Shown here in pieces: positions 8,172 through 16,181 of a DNA stretch of 43,202 nucleotides. The position numbers and the translations under genes are program-made. This DNA comes from Paraktedonobacter sp035294465 (GTDB lineage: Bacteria; Chloroflexota; Ktedonobacteria; Ktedonobacterales; Ktedonobacteraceae), in contig DATGKW010000112.1 of assembly GCA_035294465.1 (NCBI GenBank), forward strand, positions 1 to 43,202, read 5' to 3'. Below the pieces are notes generated by a model. It saw nothing but the letters and a program-made list of their open reading frames with translations, was not told the DNA's origin and searched no databases. Every line of letters starts with the position of its first letter. The first letter of the stretch is position 1.

Positions 8172-9311
8172 ATGGACAAGCCAGAAAGGCTAGAATCTCG
8201 CAAAGTGAACTGGTGGTTACGGATGACGAGCGCAGGCTGGGATGCGCCCCAGGAGACCATCCAGCAACGTGAGAGAGCACGCCGGAGCGCCTTACTCTCC
8301 TGGATTTTGCTCGGCCTGTTTATCGCGCTCATCCTTTTTATTCCCGCTACCCTGACGGATGCCCCTTCGGCCTTCTCAGTCGGATTCGCGTTTGTTGGGC
8401 TGCTTCTTATTGTCTGGCTGAATCGCAAAGGGTTCGTCACTACAGCGGGCGTTTTAATGGTGGCGCTGGTAATTGCGGCGACAATGAGTGTGGTGGTTGG
8501 CTCGCCCGATCATGCCGTGCATCTAGTTTATTTACCCGCGTATGATTTCCTGGTGATCTCAGTTGTGCTGGGGGCCGCTGTTTTACCGCGCAGTTCAGCG
8601 TTTATTATCGCGGCCGTCAATATTACGCTCATTTACGCCGATTTACTTCTCCAGAGCAAGTCTAAAGATCTGCTGGATGCGATAAGCATGTATGGGTTGC
8701 CGACTCTCGCGGGGCGACCTGTGGTCATCCAGGTGATCACCGCAGTCATCGCTTTTCTCTGGGCCAGGGGTATGGACGAGGCGGTGCGCCGCGCTGATCG
8801 CGCGGAAGAACTGCGCACCATTGAGCAGCACTTTGCGGAAGCGGAGATTGCCAGGACGAAACAGGTTGAAGAGTTTGTGCAGGAGATGATTAGCGCGATT
8901 AGTGCCCTGGCAAACGGACAGGAGGGATTGATGTTGCTGTCCGCCAGCCATCCCTGGCAGCAGCAAGCAACCTTTATCAATATGCAATTGAAGCAGTTTT
9001 ATAGATTGAAGCAGGCGAATCGGGGTGATAATGAGCAGATCGCTCACGCGGCGGAGATGCTTTTGATTATGGTACAGCGCATCAGCAGGGGGCAATCGGC
9101 GATCAGCGACCTGGCTCCCGGACGCTTTTCCACGCAAGTACCGGTTGTGAATGAAATTGCCGGGTATTTTCATATGCTCCTCCAGGGGAGACAAGGGGCT
9201 GCGCAGCCGCCGGTGCAACGGACATCGGCGCAACAGGCGCCTTTTCCCAGATCGGCGAGCCGTCCTTTGCGTGCTACTCGCCCGGTGCCTCCATCCCAGA
9301 CTGGCCAGTAA
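8172..9311 (+). CDS. Six-helix membrane protein with cytoplasmic helical tail
   Basis: I do not recognise a named family. The 379-residue protein has about six hydrophobic helices (roughly residues 41-60, 67-84, 91-110, 118-140, 145-162 and 184-202), like a membrane-sensor (MASE-type) input region. A long charged helix (about 205-235, rich in E, R and A) looks like a signalling coiled coil. A helical domain and a Pro/Arg/Gln-rich disordered tail end the protein. No kinase, GGDEF or other output motif is visible. The ATG at 8172 has AGGA 5 bases before it; the in-frame ATG at 8166 overlaps that site and is less likely. It may be a sensor that acts by protein contact. Confidence 0.65.
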   Translation: MDKPERLESRKVNWWLRMTSAGWDAPQETIQQRERARRSALLSWILLGLFIALILFIPATLTDAPSAFSVGFAFVGLLLIVWLNRKGFVTTAGVLMVALVIAATMSVVVGSPDHAVHLVYLPAYDFLVISVVLGAAVLPRSSAFIIAAVNITLIYADLLLQSKSKDLLDAISMYGLPTLAGRPVVIQVITAVIAFLWARGMDEAVRRADRAEELRTIEQHFAEAEIARTKQVEEFVQEMISAISALANGQEGLMLLSASHPWQQQATFINMQLKQFYRLKQANRGDNEQIAHAAEMLLIMVQRISRGQSAISDLAPGRFSTQVPVVNEIAGYFHMLLQGRQGAAQPPVQRTSAQQAPFPRSASRPLRATRPVPPSQTGQ

Positions 9312-9340
9312 GATGCGTGGCGAGATATGACGCGCAAGAC

Positions 9341-9364
9341 AATGGCGTTGCACAGAGCGCCATT
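9341..9364. terminator. Hairpin between convergent genes
   Basis: AATGGCG (9341-9347) and CGCCATT (9358-9364) form a perfect 7-bp stem in the 72-base gap between the membrane-protein gene and the thiolase gene. It could serve both strands, but neither side has a clear T tract. Confidence 0.35.
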
Positions 9365-9383
9365 ACCTCGTTTCGCTGCTTAC

Positions 9384-10565
9384 TTATACTTCAACTACCA
9401 TTGCCACTGCGCCGCCGCCGCCTAAGCAGAGCGTAGCAAGTCCACGTCCACCTCCGCGCCTGCGCAGTTCGTGGATCAGGGTGGTCAGAATGCGGGAGCC
9501 GCTGGAGCCGATGGGATGGCCGAGGGCGATAGCGCCTCCGTTGACGTTGACGCGTGACCAGTCCCAGTCCAGCTCTTTGCCGTTGGCCAGGGTCTGGGCA
9601 GCGAAGGCCTCATTGACTTCGATCAGGTTGAAGTCGTTGATCTTAAGACTGGTGAGTTCGAGCACGCGGCGCACGGCACGCGTGGGCGCGGCGAAGATGT
9701 AGCGTGGCTCAATCGCAGCTGAGGTGTACGCGATGATGCGGGCCAGGGGCGTCAGGCCCTGCGCCTGAGCAAAGGCCGCGTCAACAACCACGGTGGCGGA
9801 GGCGCCATCGCTAAGGCCAGGTGCATTGCCGGCTGTGACGCACCCATTGGCCTGGAAGGCGGGCTTAAGCCTGGCCAGAGCTTCCAGAGAGGTATCGGCG
9901 CGGATAGGCTCATCAGTATCAATTACGAGCGCGCCCTGCTTTTGAGGGATCTCGATGGGTACAATCTCTTCTTTAAAGCGCCCGGCTGTTGTGGCAGCGG
10001 CGGCTTTCTGGTGGCTAGCCAGGGCCAGGCGATCCTGCTCCTCGCGCGTCACGCTGAATTTCTCGGCGATAATCTCGGCTTCGTTGCCCATGTGGATATG
10101 CTCGAAGGCGCACCAGAGACCATCATTGACCACTGCATCGATAATCTCGCCGTTGCCCATGCGATAGCCCGTACGCGCTTTGCGCAGCAGGTAGGGGGCG
10201 TTACTCATGCTCTCCATGCCGCCTGCCACATATGCGCGCGCATCACCCGCGCGAATAGCCTGCGCGGCCAGCATCACCGCCTTAAGGCCGGAGCCGCAGA
10301 CCTTGTTAATTGTAAAGGCCGGGATGTCTACGGAGAGGCCGGCTTTGACCAGGGCCTGACGGGCCGGGGCCTGACCGATGCCGGCTGATACAACATTGCC
10401 CATCACTACCTCGTCGATAGCCTCTGGATCAATGCCTGAGCGCCGTACTGCTTCTTTTATTGCGATTGCGCCCAGCTCTGGCGCGCTCAAATTCGCCAGG
10501 GCGCCGAGGAATTTTCCGGTTGGTGTCCGCACCGCGCCAACAATGACTGCTTGATGTTCTGACAT
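9384..10565 (-). CDS. Acetyl-CoA acetyltransferase (thiolase)
   Basis: A 393-residue thiolase that condenses two acetyl-CoA to acetoacetyl-CoA or cleaves 3-ketoacyl-CoA. The acyl-accepting cysteine is C90 in NKVCGSGLKAV, the histidine is H350 in GGAIALGHPIGSSGSR, and the second catalytic cysteine is C380 in LCLGGGGA. Length and motifs fit a complete, active biosynthetic-type thiolase (AtoB/ThlA/PhaA group). AGGGAAG precedes the ATG. It stands alone, with no neighbouring beta-oxidation genes. With the mutase at 4.2 kb and the HSD10-like dehydrogenase at 20.7 kb it suggests an active short-chain acyl-CoA metabolism; that link is inference. Confidence 0.95.
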   Translation of the reverse strand: MSEHQAVIVGAVRTPTGKFLGALANLSAPELGAIAIKEAVRRSGIDPEAIDEVVMGNVVSAGIGQAPARQALVKAGLSVDIPAFTINKVCGSGLKAVMLAAQAIRAGDARAYVAGGMESMSNAPYLLRKARTGYRMGNGEIIDAVVNDGLWCAFEHIHMGNEAEIIAEKFSVTREEQDRLALASHQKAAAATTAGRFKEEIVPIEIPQKQGALVIDTDEPIRADTSLEALARLKPAFQANGCVTAGNAPGLSDGASATVVVDAAFAQAQGLTPLARIIAYTSAAIEPRYIFAAPTRAVRRVLELTSLKINDFNLIEVNEAFAAQTLANGKELDWDWSRVNVNGGAIALGHPIGSSGSRILTTLIHELRRRGGGRGLATLCLGGGGAVAMVVEV

Positions 10566-10710
10566 GCTTTGCTTCCCTTGTTCTCATCGTCGAACCGCAT
10601 AGACTACTGTGGAAATCCTTTCCTTAGAACGCACTGGGAATCGTTCCTACAAGCATTGTATCGCGCGGGTATCAGGTGGAGCAAATTTGGAATATACAAG
10701 CAGGAGCGGC

Positions 10711-11736
10711 TCAAGAGTTTGCCGGCAGTTTGCCCATCTGGAAGCCGGATGGAACCTGCATATTCCATGTTGAGTCTGCGACCTGGGTGGAGGTCATCAG
10801 CTCAAATGTTTTGTAGGTAGATGTGCCTGTGCCGGGACTGGTGACACCGCGCAGGACATTAACCGGTAGATATTGCATATTGAGCAGCAGGACTTGCCCA
10901 CCGCTGACGCGTATCTCGTAGACTTTCTGGCCCTGGAAGGTTGTCTGGCCGAGATAGGTTGCGCTCTGGTTGGCGAGGTTCTGGCGGAGCTGGTTGAGAT
11001 CGAACAGCGAGCCATCAACGGCCCAGTTCTGGACGGCGTCGCCCACCTGGGCAATATGGTGCATCATGTCCTCGCCTATCATATCCTGCTTATCGGTGAT
11101 GACTACCACGTCGAATTCACCGGGCATAGTTGATTCGATATGCATTTGACCGGTGCCGAGGTCCTGATAAACCTCAACCTGATAGGATCTTCCCTGCGCA
11201 TCTGTTCTGGTCTGAATATAGTGCAGCACATAGCCGGACCAGGACAGATTGGCCGGAAGCTGAAAGGCCGAGTTATTAGCGGAGGGAAAGATCAGCCCAC
11301 GCAAGAAGATTCCGCTTGCGATCAGGATCAGCAGCAGCGCCGCGACCAGCGCCAGCGCCCCGGCGTGTCTCTTTCCTTTGCCCGTCCGCTCGTTCGTAGC
11401 GAGGCTTTGTTTTGCGCGGCGTTTCGACCGTGCCGGGCGCAATGGTATAGGCTCGCCTGCCGTTCTCTGCTCGTTGCGCAGCGCTGCCAGGATTGCTTCA
11501 TTTACCCGCGCCGAAGGCGCACTTTCGGGCAGGGACGCGATCATGCTGGTTACGCGGCGTAGCATACGGAACTCAGCGGCGCAGCCAGCGCATTCCTGCA
11601 TGTGCGCGGAAAGGACGCTCACCTGCTCGAACGAGAGATCATCGATAATTCCCAGATAAAAGCGCACGGACTCGCAAACTCGTGGTCCCTTTGCACCCAG
11701 AGGGGGAAATGGCGGTGGTACCTCAAGGTTGTTCAT
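10711..11736 (-). CDS. Transmembrane anti-sigma factor with zinc-finger domain
   Basis: A 341-residue single-pass membrane protein. The cytoplasmic N-terminus carries a zf-HC2-type anti-sigma domain with C21 and H45-x3-C49-x2-C52. A basic linker and one membrane helix (about 127-150) follow, then an extracytoplasmic domain of about 190 residues with alternating strands (YVLHYIQTRTD, YQVEVYQDL, YEIRVSGGQVLL) resembling LolA/RseB-type lipid-binding folds. Its start overlaps the sigma gene's stop in an ATGA, so the two are translationally coupled and almost certainly a cognate pair: the sigma factor is held at the membrane until an envelope signal releases it. The signal is unknown. Confidence 0.88.
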   Translation of the reverse strand: MNNLEVPPPFPPLGAKGPRVCESVRFYLGIIDDLSFEQVSVLSAHMQECAGCAAEFRMLRRVTSMIASLPESAPSARVNEAILAALRNEQRTAGEPIPLRPARSKRRAKQSLATNERTGKGKRHAGALALVAALLLILIASGIFLRGLIFPSANNSAFQLPANLSWSGYVLHYIQTRTDAQGRSYQVEVYQDLGTGQMHIESTMPGEFDVVVITDKQDMIGEDMMHHIAQVGDAVQNWAVDGSLFDLNQLRQNLANQSATYLGQTTFQGQKVYEIRVSGGQVLLLNMQYLPVNVLRGVTSPGTGTSTYKTFELMTSTQVADSTWNMQVPSGFQMGKLPANS

Positions 11737-12521
11737 TCCTTCCTGGACCTCCCTCCGGCCGGTGTTCCTTCGCTGAGGCGCTGATACGCTTCTGCGAATA
11801 TCCGTTTCGCGCGTGAAATGCGCGTAGCAGCCGCGTTAGGCGAGACACCGGCAATGGTGGCGATGTCCTGGTAAGAAAGCCCCTGGGCTGCGCTCAGCAC
11901 GAGAACGATCATATAATCCTCCGGCATACTGGCCAGAGTCTGGCGAATAAGATCGCGTTCAAATATTTCGGGTATCCCACCGGTATCGGGCGGCAAGTAG
12001 GCAGCTTCTTCTTCCGAGCCGCGCTCGAACTGCTGGTTCGGGGCCGTGCTGCGGAACAGCGGCCACCACGAGATGCGTTTGCGCCGGCGGAGCATATCGA
12101 CGCACAGATTGGTCGCAATGCGATAAAGCCAGGGAGAAAGATTATCGCGATCATAGAGATCCTTCCAGGAGACGAATGCACGCAAGAAGACCTCCTGTGT
12201 GAGATCGTCTGCGTCCTCCTGGTTGCCCAACAGGCGATAAATATAGGTGTGGATGGGCCGTTTATATTGCTCGTAAAGCAGCATCAGATCAGTATCGCTT
12301 TTCTCTCCAGACGATGCAAGCGAAGCAGCGGCCCGTGAATGCTTTGTTTTTTCTTTCGTCATGCCGGCAACAGTTCTTTCTCGTGCCCTGGTCTCTACAG
12401 AGCGCAGTTCCCGTTCAATAACGCCTGTCGTTGAACGAGCCGCTATGCCGAGGCCCTCACCTATACATCTATTTTCCTGCCTAGCTGGTAGTATACCAGT
12501 TCTGGCACTTTGAGAGAACAT
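11733..12521 (-). CDS. ECF-type RNA polymerase sigma factor
   Basis: An extracytoplasmic-function sigma factor with region 2 (LMLLYEQYKRPIHTYIYRLL, then NQEDADDLTQEVFLRAF and NLSPWLYRIATNLCVDMLRR) and region 4 (LASMPEDYMIVLVLSAAQGL with the helix-turn-helix DIATIAGVSPNAAATRISRA). The stop overlaps the anti-sigma start by 4 bases. The longest frame is 262 residues; the sigma core begins near residue 75. Two starts are possible: ATG 12521, with TTGGAG 5 bases upstream, and ATG 12362 (209 residues), with a weak site. I keep the longer form because of its better ribosome binding site, but the first 53 residues are Arg/Thr-rich and not family-like, so the short form is a real alternative. Confidence 0.9.
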   Translation of the reverse strand: MFSQSARTGILPARQENRCIGEGLGIAARSTTGVIERELRSVETRARERTVAGMTKEKTKHSRAAASLASSGEKSDTDLMLLYEQYKRPIHTYIYRLLGNQEDADDLTQEVFLRAFVSWKDLYDRDNLSPWLYRIATNLCVDMLRRRKRISWWPLFRSTAPNQQFERGSEEEAAYLPPDTGGIPEIFERDLIRQTLASMPEDYMIVLVLSAAQGLSYQDIATIAGVSPNAAATRISRAKRIFAEAYQRLSEGTPAGGRSRKE

Positions 12522-12923
12522 GCTGGCTCCAATCTATACCTTTGGTAATAGGTGGGTATTTTCCCTCCGTGTTTTACTTTCTTCCACGTCTGAATAGAGG
12601 GGTTTTTTACAGCCCATAGCCTAAATGATGCTTTTGCGAATATCCCTGTGGATCGACCAGGCGATTCATTGTCTGATGAAGCGCATAGCTACCTATTCGA
12701 GAATGATCACTTCCTTCCTAGAAATCCTTGATGTGTTAAAAAAACATTAAGATTTATCTTCAATTAAGGAGATTTTCTTGCCTTCAAGTCCGATAGAGGG
12801 TATAGTATTCTCATTGATGCACGTCTTTGCATCGATGCGTTTTAATCTCTACAGTTATTTTGAACGGACAACGCCATATGCCATGGCACTCTTTTCCAGT
12901 GGAAGGTAGAAAAAAGGAATTTC
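12522..12923. other. 402-base divergent intergenic region
   Basis: It lies between the minus-strand sigma operon and the plus-strand membrane-protein gene, so it should hold promoters for both. On the plus side a promoter and dyad are listed separately. I could not pick a confident promoter for the sigma operon. The remainder is AT-rich with no open frame of interest. Confidence 0.6.
12778..12833 (+). promoter_or_regulatory. Promoter with downstream dyad for the HAMP-like protein gene
   Basis: TTGCCT (12778-12783), a 17-base spacer and TATAGT (12801-12806) form a good sigma-70-type promoter. Immediately downstream GATGCA (12816-12821) and TGCATC (12828-12833) form a perfect dyad around the predicted +1, a typical position for a repressor site or a 5' mRNA hairpin. 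Confidence 0.55.
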
Positions 12924-13706
12924 ATGTATCAAGGAACATATGACACATCAATGTTATCCTCTCGTAATACGCCTAATACGCCTTTCTCTCTTTTCGATGA
13001 ACAGGCCGGTATTACCTATCATGATTTGCTTCACCACACGGGGTTAGGTATTAAGATACGCTTCTTGCTTGCATTGACCCTGATTGCTATTTTCCCTTCA
13101 ATTTTACTTGTCTTGATTCTGGACAATCCTTCCAGCAACAATCCAGGTCTGTTTACTGGACGCAATGCGTGGCTTCTTCTGCTGGGCATTTTTGTGCTGG
13201 TGGTGCTGGTTGCTACCTGGATCGCGTTGCCCATTATTCGTCCTATCCGCCGTGCCTCGCGCGTCATCGAAGCGACGACCCAGGACGTGCGCAAACTTGC
13301 GCACGACGCGCAGGTAATCGCGGATGACCAGGCTATGGGCACAACCATTCTGGCCGGGGCTAGTAAGCGGCTCACCGGACGTCGACAGGCGATCATTCGC
13401 GACGCGACCTTGATCACACGTATCTGTCAGAGTACCCAGCCTCGCCTGCGACGCTTGCATCAGAACCTCCAGCAGACGCGGGATGTCCAGGCTCTCGAAG
13501 ACCTGCAAGCCCTTTACCAAAATCTCCAGCAGATTTATGTCACCGCTGGCGCTATCGCCGATGGGCTGCTGAAGGATACTTCCCTGGGCCAGCTTGACCA
13601 GGCTATGGAGGGTGCCCGCGAAATCGCGAAGCAGTTTGAGGCGGCCGGTAAACAGCTCGAAGAGGAAACCGAACATTTGGAAAACGCTGCCAGAAGTTTG
13701 ATTTAA
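12924..13706 (+). CDS. Two-helix membrane protein with HAMP-like linker and coiled coil
   Basis: A 260-residue protein with a cytoplasmic N-terminus of about 45 residues and two membrane helices (about residues 47-67 and 82-103) separated by a short loop. The segment ALPIIRPIRRASRVIEATT has the proline and helix pattern of a HAMP domain start. The rest is almost entirely helical with heptad-like spacing (LQQTRDVQALEDLQALYQNL, then EIAKQFEAAGKQLEEETEHL). It resembles the membrane and signalling part of a chemoreceptor or sensor but has no methyl-accepting hairpin tip and no kinase domain. AAAAGGAA precedes the ATG. The adjacent PATAN-type gene suggests the two form one signalling unit (inference). 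Confidence 0.6.
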   Translation: MYQGTYDTSMLSSRNTPNTPFSLFDEQAGITYHDLLHHTGLGIKIRFLLALTLIAIFPSILLVLILDNPSSNNPGLFTGRNAWLLLLGIFVLVVLVATWIALPIIRPIRRASRVIEATTQDVRKLAHDAQVIADDQAMGTTILAGASKRLTGRRQAIIRDATLITRICQSTQPRLRRLHQNLQQTRDVQALEDLQALYQNLQQIYVTAGAIADGLLKDTSLGQLDQAMEGAREIAKQFEAAGKQLEEETEHLENAARSLI

Positions 13707-13783
13707 GTAGTTGCTCTGCGTGTATTCGGGGGTGGTTTGTGTGAGCAACTGGGCATGTTGTGTATGCAGGGAGGAAAGGCAGG

Positions 13784-14344
13784 TTGTATACAGAAAATCT
13801 TCCAGACATCTTTCGTCTATTGGAGGTTTCTGCACAGAGTGGAATGCTTACCCTGACTCCTGCAAAAGACGTAGCGGGTTCTTCCTGGGAGGCTACCTGC
13901 CTGCTGCGGGAGGGCAAGCTCAGCGAACTGAAGATCCGCCAACCAGCTGATGGTACTGTTCTTCTAGGGGGAGCGGCAGCGCTTGATTGGCTTTACAAAC
14001 AGAAAGGAGTCTACTGGCACTTTAAAGAGTTGCCACCGGAGGCACTCCCTGCGCCCGTTCCAGGGACCATTGCAGGGGAGAATATGCGCAGAATGCAGGA
14101 CGCGCGGTCCTATCAACCCAAAGCTTCTTCTGGCTTCAGCATGGGATACGTTCCTCGACTCACTCCTTTGGGCATTCAACTGGGGGTGCCTCCTAATAAA
14201 TGGCCGCGCGAACATCGGACGGTTTTTCTTCTAATCGATGGTGCGCGGAGTAAAGCAGAAATCCTGCGTCTTCTTCCGGCAACTTTTGCCTTGTCTATAG
14301 ATCAGCTTCTGAGTGAACTGAAGTCTGCCGGATTCATTGAATAA
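13784..14344 (+). CDS. DUF4388 (PATAN)-like domain protein
   Basis: A 186-residue protein. The first ~95 residues match the PATAN/DUF4388 pattern: NLPDIFRLLEVSAQSGMLTL, a strand with CLLREGKLSEL, and the helix GGAAALDWLYKQKGVYWHF. In other bacteria this domain occurs in two-component and chemotaxis-like output proteins. A linker leads to a C-terminal winged-helix-like segment (about 140-186: FLLIDGARSKAEILRLLP, then LLSELKSAGFIE). I choose the TTG at 13784: GGGAGGAAAGG (13769-13779) sits at the right distance before it, whereas the GTG at 13760 would place that site inside the coding region. It follows the membrane protein by 77 bases and is probably its cytoplasmic partner. Confidence 0.65.
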   Translation: MYTENLPDIFRLLEVSAQSGMLTLTPAKDVAGSSWEATCLLREGKLSELKIRQPADGTVLLGGAAALDWLYKQKGVYWHFKELPPEALPAPVPGTIAGENMRRMQDARSYQPKASSGFSMGYVPRLTPLGIQLGVPPNKWPREHRTVFLLIDGARSKAEILRLLPATFALSIDQLLSELKSAGFIE

Positions 14345-14362
14345 TCATGTAGCAGGCGTTCT

Positions 14363-14403
14363 ATGCAATAATTGTTGCATATTCCTTACTTAAATAATAA
14401 AGT
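14363..14403 (+). promoter_or_regulatory. Candidate promoter with dyad for the transporter cassette
   Basis: ATGCAA (14363-14368) and TTGCAT (14375-14380) form a perfect dyad. TTGCAT also fits as a weak -35, with a 17-base spacer to TAAAGT (14398-14403). A repressor bound to the dyad would cover the -35. Confidence 0.4.
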
Positions 14404-14441
14404 GCTATCGTTTTTCATTATAGAAAGGTGGCAAGATTACT

Positions 14442-16181
14442 GTGCGACAATCTATCGATACTCAGCAGACATCGCTTACCCTTGCACCTGCTGAGGCTCC
14501 GACGGCTCTGCCCGGCACGCCAGCACCGGTTCTTCCTTCAGAGCAGATTCCGGAAGGCTGGCTGCCGCGCGGACTGCGTGGTAGGGACCTGACTGTGCTT
14601 TGCCTGTTTTCGGTCTTATTGGTAACAAACGTGCCCCAGATCGCCGGGGCGGGAGGGGCGGCATTTCTCTATTGGATTCTGGGTTTTGTAACGTTTCTGA
14701 TTCCTTCTGCTCTGATCTGTGCGCAGCTCTATCGCCTCTTTCCAGGCGAAAGTTCGGTATATCTCTGGGCTAACCGCGCTTTTGGAAGTTTCTGGGATGC
14801 TTTCCTGGGTCTGTTCTGTAATTGGTGGCCGGGGGCGATTGGCCTGACGATAGAGGCCGGGGCGTGTATCGCGGCTCTCCAGGCGCTCTTTCCTAGCTGG
14901 CTCCAGGTGCCCTGGCAGCAAGGTCTGGCCGAAATTGCTGTCCTGTTTCTGGCTCTGGGGCTTTGCTCGCTGAGGCAGCGTCAGTTGCAAACTATCCTGA
15001 ATGGTGTTTTTCTGGCCTACCTGGTGATGTTTCTGCTCCTGGGTTTCGCTGGCCTGGTCTATATCACAGGCGGGCATCATATCCAGGGCAATCTTTCCAG
15101 TCAGAGCTGGCGGCTCCAGGCGGGCAATTTCCCGGTGTTCGCGACCGTGATTCTCTCCTTACTTGGTATGGCCGTTCCTCTCAACCTGGGTGCTGAAGTT
15201 GTACGGCGTCGAGAGGTTGATCGCTATCTTTTCTGGGGCACGCTGATCACAATCGTAGCCTACCTGTTCGCAACGCTGGCCGTGATTGCGATTCTGCCCC
15301 CCGCTGATCTGGCGAATCCGGCGTTTCTCACGGAAATATTTAGCTCGGCTTTTGGCTCGGCGCTGGGAAATGTGTTGGGAAGGCTGAATTATGCAGTCCT
15401 GGTTGTTTATTTCATCTGCGCAACTGCTGCTTTCAATTCGATGTTCTCGCGCCTCTTGCTGGCAGCCGGACTTGATCGCCGTTTGCCGTTAGCGGTGCGC
15501 CGTTTAAATTCCAATCGCGTGCCATTTAACGCGATGCTGGTGCAGACGCTTTTCAATGTCGTGTTTGTTGCAATTATCTTTCTGATTGCGCCGCTTTTCG
15601 CACCGGCGAGCCAGGGCCTCTCGACGCTGGTTTTTCTGATTACCATCAATGGAGCCGCCGTGGTCTGGTATATCGCCATGATCGGCTTGTTTCTCAGTGG
15701 CCTGATCCTTTTTACGCGCTACGCCCGCCAGCTGGATCAGCATTGGGTGATGCCCCCTATGTTACTTTACCTGGCCTGTCTGGGCGGAATATGCGCGTCA
15801 GGGATTGCCATCTATTTTACCTTTTTCGCGGGTTCTCCCTTGCCGCAATTGCTAGATAACCAGAACTGGCTTTACTGGGTTCTGCTGGTAACACTGGGCA
15901 GTCTGGCTCTTGGAGCGACTTATAGTTTCCTGGTACCCGAATCCGAAGACCTGGTTGCACTGATCCAGACTCACCGCTCCGGGCGGTCCCAGGAGAATTC
16001 CCGGCAAGTGGCCACCTCAGCCTCTGGAGGAGGAAATATCTATGCAGACACCTCTTCACCCCTCTCTGACTCTCTTCAGGGACCAGTTCCCTCTTTTGAA
16101 CAGTCGCGTCTATCTAGCGAACTGTTCCCAGACGCCGCTGGCAGAGCCGGTTCGGGCCGCGCTGGCCGAAGGTATCCGTAG
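14442..16181 (+). CDS. APC-superfamily amino acid permease
   Basis: A 579-residue integral membrane protein with about 12 hydrophobic helices and an early LPRGLRGRDLTVLCLFSVLL start region typical of APC-type amino acid/polyamine permeases. The N-terminal ~40 residues are polar. It begins at GTG 14442 with AAAGGTGG about 10 bases upstream. After the last helix (ending near nt 15940) the frame continues about 80 polar residues, and its last 47 codons overlap the following PLP-enzyme gene by 140 bases. APC permeases normally end soon after the last helix, so the original stop may have been lost, or a frameshift may be present. Substrate is probably an amino acid handled by the neighbouring enzymes. 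Confidence 0.85.
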   Translation: MRQSIDTQQTSLTLAPAEAPTALPGTPAPVLPSEQIPEGWLPRGLRGRDLTVLCLFSVLLVTNVPQIAGAGGAAFLYWILGFVTFLIPSALICAQLYRLFPGESSVYLWANRAFGSFWDAFLGLFCNWWPGAIGLTIEAGACIAALQALFPSWLQVPWQQGLAEIAVLFLALGLCSLRQRQLQTILNGVFLAYLVMFLLLGFAGLVYITGGHHIQGNLSSQSWRLQAGNFPVFATVILSLLGMAVPLNLGAEVVRRREVDRYLFWGTLITIVAYLFATLAVIAILPPADLANPAFLTEIFSSAFGSALGNVLGRLNYAVLVVYFICATAAFNSMFSRLLLAAGLDRRLPLAVRRLNSNRVPFNAMLVQTLFNVVFVAIIFLIAPLFAPASQGLSTLVFLITINGAAVVWYIAMIGLFLSGLILFTRYARQLDQHWVMPPMLLYLACLGGICASGIAIYFTFFAGSPLPQLLDNQNWLYWVLLVTLGSLALGATYSFLVPESEDLVALIQTHRSGRSQENSRQVATSASGGGNIYADTSSPLSDSLQGPVPSFEQSRLSSELFPDAAGRAGSGRAGRRYP

